DNA of 30,131 nucleotides from DATAWZ01 sp036266975. Its GTDB lineage: Bacteria > Actinomycetota > Thermoleophilia > Solirubrobacterales > Solirubrobacteraceae. Both the position numbers and the translations under genes were made by a program. The notes beneath the pieces were generated by a model. The model was given only the letters and a program-made list of their open reading frames with translations. It was not told the origin of the DNA and did no database searches. The stretch's first letter is position 1. Each line of letters begins with the position of its first letter. Of this stretch, positions 24,111 to 30,131 are shown in pieces. Where the stretch lies: the NCBI GenBank assembly GCA_036266975.1, contig DATAWZ010000219.1:1-30131 (forward strand), given 5' to 3'.

Positions 24111-24236
24111 GGAGCCGCGTCCTCTCTCTCGAAGGGGTGAAAAGCGACAGACCTGCGCCGACGGCGCCGGGAACCTACGGCGCGGGGTACCCACCCGGGG
24201 AAACGCGGTGTGAACTTCACCGCCTGGTGACGCGCC

Positions 24237-24254
24237 CTGTCAGCGATCTGACAG
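24237..24254. promoter_or_regulatory. 18-bp inverted repeat over the cysS -35 element
   Basis: CTGTCAG-CGAT-CTGACAG has perfect 7-bp arms and a 4-bp centre. The right arm contains the cysS -35 CTGACA. Its position in the divergent spacer between the phosphoesterase and cysS suits a repressor operator. Confidence 0.5.
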
Positions 24255-24275
24255 CACAGACCGTGCGGCTAAGGT
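24248..24275 (+). promoter_or_regulatory. cysS promoter (CTGACA - 16 nt - TAAGGT), leaderless
   Basis: The -35 CTGACA (24248-24253) matches TTGACA at five of six. The -10 TAAGGT (24270-24275) fits TANNNT. The GTG start is 6 nt further on with no ribosome-binding site, so the mRNA is probably leaderless. Confidence 0.6.
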
Positions 24276-24281
24276 TGCCCG

Positions 24282-25640
24282 GTGCGAACGATTCGCCTGC
24301 ACGACACGCGCGCCAAGGCGCTGCGACCGCTTCAGCCGCGCGAGCCCGGCCGCGTCGGCATCTACGCCTGCGGGCCGACCGTCTACAGCCGCGTGCACGT
24401 CGGCAACGCGCGCCCGTTCGTCGTCTTCAGCCTGCTCGCGCGCTTCCTGCGCCACGAGGGCCTGCAGGCCACCCTCGTCATCAACATCACCGATGTCAAC
24501 GACAAGATCTATGCGGCGGCCGCGGCGGCCGGCCGCCCGAGCGCCGAGCTCGCGCGGGAGATGGCCGACCGGTACATCGCCGACACCGACGCGCTGGGCC
24601 TGGGGCGGCCGAACGTGGAGCCGCGCGCGGCCGAGGCCGTGCCGGCGATGATCGAGCACATCGCGGTGCTCATCGAGCGCGGCCATGCCTACGCCGCCGG
24701 CGGCGACGTCCACTTCCGCGTCCGCTCCGATCGCGACTACGGCACCCTCTCGCACCGGCGGGTGGACGAGATGGACCAGGGCGAGGGGGTCGAGGGCGCC
24801 GAGCTCAAGCAGGACCCGCTCGACTTCGCGCTGTGGAAGGCGACCAAGCCGGGCGAGGACACCTCGTGGGAGTCCCCTTGGGGTCCCGGGCGCCCGGGCT
24901 GGCACATCGAGTGCTCGGCGATGGCCGAGCAGGAGCTCGGCATCCCGCTCGACATCCACGGCGGCGGGTCTGACCTGATCTTCCCCCACCACGAGAACGA
25001 GGCGGCGCAGACGCGCGCCGCCCGCGGCCACGAGCTCGCCGCGATCTGGATGCACAACGGCATGCTCGTGCGCGGTGCCGGCGAGAAGATGGCCAAGTCG
25101 GTGGGCAACATCGCTCCGCTGCACGAGGTCGTCGAGCGCTACGGGGCCGAGGAAGTCATCACCTACCTGATCAGCGGCCACTACCGCCAGCCGCTCCTGT
25201 TCTCCGACGAGGCGCTCGAGGAGGCCCGTCGGCGCGTGGCGCGGATCCGCGAGGCGCTGCACACCTCGACCGAGCCGGGGGAGAGCCCACCGGACATGCG
25301 CCACCACCGCGACGCCTTCTTCGACGCGCTCGCCGACGACTTCAACACTCCCACGGCGCTCGCGAGCCTGGCCGAGTGGGTCCGGGAGGCGAACCGCCGC
25401 GAGGGCCGGGTCGGCCACGACGATGCGCTGGAGATGCTCCACGTGCTCGGCCTGGAGGGGCTGGCCACGCGGACGGCTGCGGGGGCCGACAACGAGGCCG
25501 ACGCCCTGCGCCAACGCCGCGACGCCGCCCGCGCCGGGCGCGACTTCGCGCTCGCCGACCAACTGCGCGACGAGCTGGCCGCCTTGGGCTGGGAGGTCCG
25601 CGACGGACCCGACGGCTCGGAGCTGATCCCGCTGAGCTGA
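24282..25640 (+). CDS. cysS: cysteinyl-tRNA synthetase
   Basis: Class I enzyme that charges tRNA-Cys in the cytosol. The 452 residues are the usual size. The zinc-site Cys30 lies in YACGPTVYS, the HIGH-equivalent is HVGNA (39-43), and further zinc ligands are in GWHIECSAMA and the SDLIFPHHENE segment. The KMSKS-equivalent is KMAKS in GAGEKMAKSVGN. A C-terminal helical anticodon-binding region follows DDFNTPTALASL. The GTG at 24282 gives the typical N-terminus (MRTIRLHDT). Its TGA shares one base with the rlmB ATG (TGATG). No serine acetyltransferase (cysE) or mini-RNase III gene, neighbours of cysS in Bacillus, is present. Confidence 0.97.
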   Translation: MRTIRLHDTRAKALRPLQPREPGRVGIYACGPTVYSRVHVGNARPFVVFSLLARFLRHEGLQATLVINITDVNDKIYAAAAAAGRPSAELAREMADRYIADTDALGLGRPNVEPRAAEAVPAMIEHIAVLIERGHAYAAGGDVHFRVRSDRDYGTLSHRRVDEMDQGEGVEGAELKQDPLDFALWKATKPGEDTSWESPWGPGRPGWHIECSAMAEQELGIPLDIHGGGSDLIFPHHENEAAQTRAARGHELAAIWMHNGMLVRGAGEKMAKSVGNIAPLHEVVERYGAEEVITYLISGHYRQPLLFSDEALEEARRRVARIREALHTSTEPGESPPDMRHHRDAFFDALADDFNTPTALASLAEWVREANRREGRVGHDDALEMLHVLGLEGLATRTAAGADNEADALRQRRDAARAGRDFALADQLRDELAALGWEVRDGPDGSELIPLS

Positions 25641-26347
25641 TGATCGTCTACGGGCGCAACCCCGTGCACGAGCTTCTGCGCGGCCGGCGCGCCCACACCG
25701 TCCAGGAGGTGTGGGCGACCGCGCGCGCCGCGCGCGAGCCGTGGCTTGGCCGGCGCGCCCAGATCGTCGATCCCGACCAGATCGAGCAGCGCTGCGGCTC
25801 GACGGCGCACCAGGGCGTCTGCGCGAGCGCGGGCGGCTACCCCTACGTGGGGGTCGAGGAGCTGCTGCAGGGTGCGGAGCCGCTGTTGCTCGCGCTCGAC
25901 CAGGTCCAGGATCCCCAGAATCTGGGGGCGGTGTGCCGCACCGCCGAGTGCACGGGCTTCGACGGCGTGATCATCCCCGAGCGCCGGTCGGCCGAGATCA
26001 CCCCGGCCGCGTGCAAGGCGTCGGCGGGGGCGGTCGAGCACCTGCGCGTCGCGCGGGTGGTCAACCTATCGGCCTTCCTGGCCCGCGCCCAGCAGGCCGG
26101 CTGCTGGTGCTACGGGGCCGCCGCCGACGGCGAGCTGGCCTACGACGAGGTCGACTATCGCGGTGGCGTCGTGCTCGTGCTCGGCGGGGAGGGCAGCGGC
26201 CTGCGGCGCCGGGTCGCCGGCGCCTGCGATGCCCGCGTGCGGCTTCCCATGGCCGGACGGGTGCGCTCGCTGAACGTCAGCGCCGCGGCGTCGGCGCTGA
26301 TGTACGAGATCTTGCAGCGGCGCCCCGGGGTTGACAGGACTCCATAA
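25640..26347 (+). CDS. rlmB: 23S rRNA 2'-O-methyltransferase, TrmH/RlmB family
   Basis: SPOUT-class enzyme predicted to methylate the 2'-O of a conserved guanosine in 23S rRNA (G2251 in E. coli). The 235-residue product has an N-terminal L30e-like substrate-binding domain (1-75, beginning IVYGRNPVHELLRGRR). The knotted SAM-binding domain follows with LDQVQDPQNLGAVCRTAECTG (motif 1), LVLGGEGSGLRRRV (motif 2) and LPMAGRVRSLNVSAAASALMYE (motif 3). The ATG overlaps the cysS stop codon by one base, so translation is coupled. The 3' end contains the sigH promoter: TTGACA overlaps the last codons. Order cysS-rlmB-sigH is as in Bacillus without mrnC and yacP. Confidence 0.95.
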   Translation: MIVYGRNPVHELLRGRRAHTVQEVWATARAAREPWLGRRAQIVDPDQIEQRCGSTAHQGVCASAGGYPYVGVEELLQGAEPLLLALDQVQDPQNLGAVCRTAECTGFDGVIIPERRSAEITPAACKASAGAVEHLRVARVVNLSAFLARAQQAGCWCYGAAADGELAYDEVDYRGGVVLVLGGEGSGLRRRVAGACDARVRLPMAGRVRSLNVSAAASALMYEILQRRPGVDRTP

Positions 26348-26359
26348 CTGTGTCAGATT
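26331..26359 (+). promoter_or_regulatory. sigH promoter (TTGACA - 17 nt - CAGATT)
   Basis: A perfect -35 TTGACA (26331-26336) is followed at the ideal 17 nt by CAGATT (26354-26359). It overlaps the last five codons of rlmB and its stop. Transcription would start near 26366, giving a leader of roughly 110 nt. Confidence 0.6.
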
Positions 26360-26373
26360 GGCGCGCGATAAGG

Positions 26374-26518
26374 CTGAACCTGAGGTTGAATATCGGGTCA
26401 GCGTTCAACATGGCGCCAGGGGAGGAGTGCGCCACGACCTTTTCGACGGCCTCGTGCCGTGAAAGGACTGCTCGTGGCCCGTTTTTCCTTCCAGGCTCAA
26501 TCTGAGCTTAAGGTTGAG
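26374..26518 (+). promoter_or_regulatory. sigH leader with dyads and an imperfect direct repeat
   Basis: GTTGAA (26385-26390) and TTCAAC (26404-26409) form an inverted repeat. CTGAACCTGAGGTTGAA (26374-26390) recurs with four changes at 26502-26518, inside the sigH coding region. GGGGAGGA at 26419-26426 is a strong ribosome-binding sequence but is followed at once by a 12-codon frame (GTG 26427) whose TGA overlaps the upstream GTG of sigH at 26459. This could be a regulatory leader frame. Confidence 0.35.
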
Positions 26519-27124
26519 GACGGCTACCTGATCGCGCTCGCCAAGCAGGGCGATCACGCCGCGCTCGACCGTCTCATACGCCGCTACCACGGATTCGTCC
26601 GTCTGAAGGCCTCCTCGTACTTCCTCGCCGGTGGCGACGCCGACGACCTGATCCAGGAGGGCCTCGTCGGCCTCTTCAAGGCGATTCGCGACTACCGCAC
26701 CGACCGCGAGTCGAGCTTCCGCAACTTCGCCGAGCTGTGCATCACCCGGCAGATCATCACCGCGGTCAAGACGGCGACCCGCAACAAGCACACGCCGCTG
26801 AACCAGTACGTCTCGTTCTCGGCCACGCCGGCGGCGAGCGGAGCCGACGACGTCCCCACGCTCGATCAGCTGCTGCCCGGCCCCGCGGTCAACGACCCGG
26901 TCAACCAGGTGATCTCGACCGAGGAGCTGCGCTCGCTCGTCGGGTGCCTGTCGACCACGCTGTCCGACCTGGAGAGCCGCGTGCTCTCGCTCTACCTCGA
27001 CGGCCACTCCTACGAGCAGGTCGGCGAACGGGTCGGGTGCGACACCAAGACGGTCGACAATGCCCTGCAGCGCGTCAAGCGCAAGGTCGGCAGCCACCTG
27101 GCCACGCGCGCGGTCCCGGCCTGA
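26474..27124 (+). CDS. sigH: RNA polymerase sigma-H-type sigma factor
   Basis: A sigma-70 family factor of the Bacillus SigH (Spo0H) type. From GTG 26474 it has 216 residues. Region 2 spans about 18-90, with the core-binding DADDLIQEGLVGLFKAIRDY and the -10-recognising SSFRNFAELCITRQIITAVK. Region 4 is at about 150-205, with SDLESRVLSLYLDGHSYEQVGERVG and the recognition helix DTKTVDNALQRVKRKV. GTG 26474 is preferred because AAAGGA (26462-26467) lies 6 nt upstream; GTG 26459, five codons earlier, has no such site. The position after cysS-rlmB matches Bacillus. In non-sporulating actinobacteria its regulon is not predictable from this window. Confidence 0.93.
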   Translation: MARFSFQAQSELKVEDGYLIALAKQGDHAALDRLIRRYHGFVRLKASSYFLAGGDADDLIQEGLVGLFKAIRDYRTDRESSFRNFAELCITRQIITAVKTATRNKHTPLNQYVSFSATPAASGADDVPTLDQLLPGPAVNDPVNQVISTEELRSLVGCLSTTLSDLESRVLSLYLDGHSYEQVGERVGCDTKTVDNALQRVKRKVGSHLATRAVPA

Positions 27125-27126
27125 GC

Positions 27127-27159
27127 GCTTCGCGCTGAGCGAAGCCGGGCCGGCCCGGC
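27127..27159 (+). terminator. sigH terminator-like hairpin and adjoining 16-bp palindrome
   Basis: GCTTCG (27127-27132) pairs with CGAAGC (27140-27145) directly after the sigH stop. It is followed by the perfect palindrome GCCGGGCCGGCCCGGC (27144-27159). There is no T-tract. The lipoprotein gene starts 18 nt later, with CACAAT 7 nt before its ATG as a weak -10. Confidence 0.45.
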
Positions 27160-27177
27160 GCGGGCACAATACCCGCC

Positions 27178-28539
27178 ATGTCCGCCCGCTCTCGCCGCCT
27201 CGCGGCGACGCTCCTCGCGCTGGCCCTGGCCCTGCTCGCGGCCGGCTGCGGTCACTCACGGCGCCACGTCGCGCCCCCGCCCGCGCGCGGCGAGACCGCG
27301 TTCGACCGCTGCATCACGGCGTGGGACACCGACGTCTCCGGCGAGATCTCCTCGCTCGTCGCCGAGGCCTCGGTGAGCGGCGCCGGCACCGGGCGCATGT
27401 TCCTGTTCCGCGGCGGGCAGTGCGGGTTCACCGATCCCGGCCTGGGCGACCAGACCGGAGCCACGGCGACGCTCGTGCAGCTCACCCCCGGCGGCGACTT
27501 CGCCGTCTGGATCAACACCGGCCACGGCTCGCCCGACGCCTCGGTCTTCCCGGTCGCCCTCGCCTTCGACCACGCCGCGGTGAGCACGCCCAACGTGCGC
27601 ATCGGCGGCGACGGCAGCGTGAGCGCGCTGCCCAACGCGCGCTTCATCCGCGTGCGCACGTGGGTGACGATCCCGGTCTCGGCGCAGACCTCCGGTGAGG
27701 ACCCGCCCTACGCCGTCGACGCGCTGAACTGGGAGCTGTACACCCCCGAGCAGAAGATCGCGGCGATCAGCGCGTACGCCGCCGACCATCCCGGTGCGTG
27801 CGACACCGGCGCGCTGGCGCGGATCGCGCTGGCCCTGAAGTCGGGCACGTTCGTCCTGAACCAGGACGACGTCGCCAGCACCCTCGCCGCCGACTGCGCG
27901 AACCCCGGCCGGCTGAGCTCCTCCTCGGGGCTCGACGGCCCCGAGACGGTGTTCCAGCAGGCCCTGCAGGCGTTCACCGGGTTGCACCTGCGCACGCCGC
28001 CGCTGCTTCCGACGACGCTGCCGACGCTGCTCCAGGGCGGGACGATGGGGGTCAGCACGCTCGCCGGGGACGGCTACGACATCTCGGTGATCAAGGACAA
28101 CGGGTCGGTCATCTCCGAGTTCGACCTGCGCCGCAGCGGGCCCCCCTTCGACTTGCGCTTCAACCCCGACGTGGCCGACCAGGTCGCGCAGGGTCGCGCC
28201 GCGGGTGCCAATATCGCTCCCACGGTGATCGGCACCGACCCGGCCTACGTGATCGACAGCAGCCTCGAGCACGACGTGATCTGGGCGGACGCCAGCTTCG
28301 TCTACTCGGTGTCGGTCTACAGCGCGCCCGAGATGCCCTCCGACAGCGACTTGGTCGGCGTGGCCCAGACGCTCGTCCCCGCGCCCGCCTCCGTGACCCC
28401 GCCGCGCCGGGTGCGCGCCGGTCGCCACGCCAAGCGTCGCGTGCGCCGCCGTGCCCACACGACCCCGAAGCGCACGCCGCGCCGCGGCGCCGTCCCGACC
28501 CGCCCCACCGACGAGGGCGCGGCCGCGAGCGCCGGATGA
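27178..28539 (+). CDS. putative lipoprotein coupled to a lipase gene
   Basis: The 453-residue product has an Arg-rich start, a hydrophobic core and a clear lipobox LAAGC with Cys24, so it should be anchored outside the membrane. The mature part is not a family I recognise. It has two regions, about 45-190 (FDRCITAWDTDVSGEISSLV to the segment around WVTIPVSAQ) and about 210-410 (SVIKDNGSVISEFDLRRSG, AYVIDSSLEHDVIWADASFV). It ends in a 45-residue tail rich in Arg, Lys, Thr and Pro, which may contact the cell wall or nucleic acid. Its TGA overlaps the ATG of the hydrolase gene (ATGA), implying that the two proteins are made together. No ribosome-binding site is seen. Confidence 0.75.
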   Translation: MSARSRRLAATLLALALALLAAGCGHSRRHVAPPPARGETAFDRCITAWDTDVSGEISSLVAEASVSGAGTGRMFLFRGGQCGFTDPGLGDQTGATATLVQLTPGGDFAVWINTGHGSPDASVFPVALAFDHAAVSTPNVRIGGDGSVSALPNARFIRVRTWVTIPVSAQTSGEDPPYAVDALNWELYTPEQKIAAISAYAADHPGACDTGALARIALALKSGTFVLNQDDVASTLAADCANPGRLSSSSGLDGPETVFQQALQAFTGLHLRTPPLLPTTLPTLLQGGTMGVSTLAGDGYDISVIKDNGSVISEFDLRRSGPPFDLRFNPDVADQVAQGRAAGANIAPTVIGTDPAYVIDSSLEHDVIWADASFVYSVSVYSAPEMPSDSDLVGVAQTLVPAPASVTPPRRVRAGRHAKRRVRRRAHTTPKRTPRRGAVPTRPTDEGAAASAG

Positions 28540-29822
28540 GCGTCCCAGCGGCCGATCGCCACGAGTCCGAACGCCGCCCCGAGCTGGGCGCGTTGATCGC
28601 GCTCGGCGCCGGCGAGCTGCGCGACGCCGTGCTCGGCATCGGGGCGCTGCACCAGGCGGTCGCGGCGCGGGCCTTCGGCGCCGCCGGCGCGCGGTCGAGC
28701 CCCGCCGGCCGCGTGCATCGGCAGGTCGCCCACGCGAGCTACACGGCGGTCGGTACCGGCGTGGCCCTCGCCGGCGACGCGCTCGCCGCCGCCGCCCGCC
28801 ACTGGCCCGCGCCCGCCGCCGCGGGGAGCGACCAGCCGCACGAGCTCTCCCGCGATCCGCGCGGCGCGACGCTGATCGCGATCATCGACGGGCTCATCGG
28901 CGACGCGCTCGAGGAGCAGGACAGCCCCCTCGCGCTCCCGATGAGCGTGCGCGTCGACGGCCGTGCGGTCGAGCTCGACGCCGCCGCGCTGGCTGACGCG
29001 TTTCCGGCGGCCACCGGCCGACTCTGCGTGTTCGTGCACGGCCTGATGGAGACCGAGCACGCCTGGCGGCGCGGCACGGAGGAGCCCTACGCCACGGCGT
29101 TGCAGCGCGAGCTGGGTCTCACGCCGATCGAGCTGCGCCTGAACACCGGACGGCGCGTCTCGAGCAACGGCCGTGCGCTCTGCGAGCTCATGCAGCGCCT
29201 CAACGACTCCTGGCCCTGCCCGGTCGAGCAGATCGCCTTCGTCGGACACTCGATGGGTGGGCTGGTCGCCCGCAGCGCCTGCCACCACGCGGCCGGAGAG
29301 GGCGTGCCCTGGGTCTCCTCGGTGCGCCAGCTCGTCTCGCTGGGGACACCCCACCACGGCGCGCCGCTCGAGCAGGGGGTGCACGTCGCCTCGGCGGCGC
29401 TGGACCTGCTGCCCGAGACGCGACCGATCAGCCGGCTGCTGCGCCGGCGCAGCGGCGGCATCCGCGACCTGCGCCGCGGCTCGCTGGTCGACGAGGACTG
29501 GAGCGGCCGCGACCCGGACGCGCTGCGTGCCGCCGCCGTCGCCGAGGTCCCGCTGCTCGCTGGCGCCACCCACTGCTTCGTGGCCGCCACCGTCACGCGC
29601 GACCCGCGCCACCCGCTCGGACGTCTGGTCGGAGATGCGCTCGTGCTGAGCGCGAGCGCGAGCGGATGGGGCCGCACGCGCCGGCTGCCGTTCGCCGACG
29701 AGCACGGCCTGCTCATTGGCGGCGCGAACCACTTCGCGCTGCTGAACCACCCCGAGGTCCACCGTCGGCTGCGCGAATGGCTCGCCGAGCCGGCGCCGCC
29801 GCACGCGGTGGCCGCCCGCTGA
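28536..29822 (+). CDS. alpha/beta hydrolase, PGAP1/lipase-like
   Basis: The 428-residue protein has a helical Ala-rich N-terminal part (1-155) followed by a serine hydrolase domain. The oxyanion motif is VFVHGLMETEHAW (165-177), the nucleophile is Ser239 in FVGHSMGGLVARSA, LVSLGTPHHG (267-276) follows as in lipases and PGAP1-like proteins, and the likely catalytic His is in GGANHFALL (His399). Residues 60-95 (ASYTAVGTGVALAGDALAAAAR) resemble polyhydroxyalkanoate-granule/lipase-associated helical segments, but this is only a compositional impression. No signal peptide is seen, so it is probably cytosolic or membrane-peripheral. It is translationally coupled to the upstream lipoprotein. The substrate is unknown; esters of lipids are likely. 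Confidence 0.85.
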   Translation: MSVPAADRHESERRPELGALIALGAGELRDAVLGIGALHQAVAARAFGAAGARSSPAGRVHRQVAHASYTAVGTGVALAGDALAAAARHWPAPAAAGSDQPHELSRDPRGATLIAIIDGLIGDALEEQDSPLALPMSVRVDGRAVELDAAALADAFPAATGRLCVFVHGLMETEHAWRRGTEEPYATALQRELGLTPIELRLNTGRRVSSNGRALCELMQRLNDSWPCPVEQIAFVGHSMGGLVARSACHHAAGEGVPWVSSVRQLVSLGTPHHGAPLEQGVHVASAALDLLPETRPISRLLRRRSGGIRDLRRGSLVDEDWSGRDPDALRAAAVAEVPLLAGATHCFVAATVTRDPRHPLGRLVGDALVLSASASGWGRTRRLPFADEHGLLIGGANHFALLNHPEVHRRLREWLAEPAPPHAVAAR

Positions 29823-29978
29823 TCACGGGCGGCGCGCGCGGCGGCGGCTCGCTCAGCCCGTCGTCGTCCCGAGGATCAGCAGCCCCGGCAGCGCCGGCAC
29901 CGTCGCCAGGGGCGGGGTCTTCGGCTTGGGCTTGGGCTTGGACTTGGACTTGGACTTCGACGTCGTCTTCGACTTGGG

Positions 29979-30014
29979 CTTGCTCTTGCTCTTGCTCTTG
30001 CTCTTGCTCTTGCT
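29979..30014 (+). repeat. hexanucleotide tandem repeat (CTTGCT)6
   Basis: Six exact copies of CTTGCT. Related hexamers CTTGGG and CTTGGA occupy 29925-29957. Because the period is six, the minus-strand Lys-Ser/Lys-Pro dipeptide frame is preserved, consistent with repeat growth inside a coding region. Confidence 0.9.
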
Positions 30015-30021
30015 CTTCTGG

Positions 30022-30051
30022 TTGTCATTCCGCAGCGCAGCGAAGGAATCT
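30022..30051. repeat. short interspersed palindromic repeat (TTGTCATTCC...GGAATCT)
   Basis: The 30-bp element begins TTGTCATTCC and ends AAGGAATCT around a GCAGCGCAGCG core. It is an imperfect palindrome. It resembles the GTCATTCTGAGCGAAGCGAA-type words scattered in intergenic DNA of many bacteria. That resemblance is recalled, not searched. Confidence 0.5.
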
Positions 30052-30090
30052 GCTGTCTGCTCGCACCACCTCAGAGGCTAAATAGAAAGA

Positions 30091-30131
30091 ATGAACGCCG
30101 ACCCCACCCAATACGCCCTAACCGCCCCACC
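30091..30131 (+). CDS. possible start of a gene running off the window
   Basis: ATG at 30091 opens a frame (MNADPTQYALTAP) to the window edge. The preceding AGAAAGA is a weak purine-rich ribosome-binding site and the upstream DNA is A+T-richer than average. Only 13 codons are visible, with a CTA codon rare elsewhere here, so this is tentative. Confidence 0.2.
   Translation, partial: MNADPTQYALTAP

Larger units (their letters stand above)
29853..30077 (-). pseudogene. C-terminal fragment of a Lys/Ser-rich protein
   Basis: On the minus strand an open frame of 75 codons ends at TGA 29855-29853, 30 nt from the convergent lipase gene. It reads as repeated Lys-Ser, then Lys-Pro dipeptides, then TPPLATVPALPGLLILGTTTG. 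This is the style of a C-terminal tail of an actinobacterial surface or secreted protein. Upstream it runs into TADSFAALRNDNQ, the translation of a short palindromic repeat, and a TAG at 30080-30078, with no ATG, GTG or TTG before the Lys/Ser tract. It looks like a gene whose 5' part was removed or displaced by the repeat. A contig-end misassembly would look the same. Confidence 0.45.

Noticed and set aside
21723..24140. 805-codon + frame antisense to the phosphoesterase
   Set aside because: His/Arg/Gly/Val-rich shadow with no family motif; the minus strand has a clear Tat signal, catalytic motifs and propeller blades.
13315..24236. Prophage or integrative element boundaries
   Set aside because: No integrase, transposase, phage gene, tRNA target or long flanking direct repeat could be found by eye.
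29666..30085. + strand frame with Trp/Ser/Cys repeats at the right end
   Set aside because: It is the antisense reading of the Lys/Ser hexanucleotide repeat, and a Cys-Ser run of this kind is implausible as protein.

Overview
The window is G+C-rich chromosomal DNA. It most resembles a deep-branching actinobacterium of the Thermoleophilia/Solirubrobacterales type. The reasons are the very high G+C, the actinobacterial carD-ispD-ispF order, a sigH-like sigma factor after cysS-rlmB, an F420-type oxidoreductase, and many start codons preceded directly by a TANNNT -10 box (leaderless style). The taxonomic call is inference from gene content, not a search.

Left part (1-13314, mostly + strand) is housekeeping: greA, then an oppositely oriented orphan eCIS-core (DUF4157) protein, lysS, clpC, a B12-type radical SAM gene, radA, disA, carD, ispD, a PHP histidinol-phosphatase-like gene and ispF. 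This follows the ancient clpC-radA-disA-ispD-ispF-cysS-rlmB-sigH neighbourhood known from Bacillus, with carD in front of ispD as in Mycobacterium. Between ispD and the PHP gene lies a noncoding stretch with a 7-bp and a 19-bp tandem repeat.

The middle (13315-24236) interrupts that neighbourhood between ispF and cysS with about 11 kb of accessory genes. It carries a luciferase-like monooxygenase, a putative lipoprotein, an unknown protein, a HipBA toxin-antitoxin pair with an unusually A+T-rich promoter, and gene-poor decayed-looking stretches. A minus-strand lipid-type module follows: an SCP2/alpha-beta hydrolase fusion, an MGAT-like acyltransferase and an SRPBCC protein. Last is a Tat-exported phospholipase C-type phosphoesterase fused to a seven-bladed YVTN propeller.

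The right part (24237-30131) resumes the core cluster with cysS, rlmB and sigH. A lipoprotein translationally coupled to a PGAP1/lipase-like hydrolase follows. The window ends in low-complexity DNA: the C-terminal fragment of a minus-strand Lys/Ser-rich protein, a hexanucleotide repeat, a short palindromic repeat of a type scattered through many genomes, and possibly the first codons of another gene.

The most unusual points are the 11-kb interruption of a conserved cluster, the lipid-handling fusion module inside it, the repeated leaderless promoter signature, an 18-bp palindrome over the cysS -35 element, and the degenerate metal site of the orphan eCIS-core protein. I found no rRNA, tRNA, CRISPR array, transposase or phage gene.
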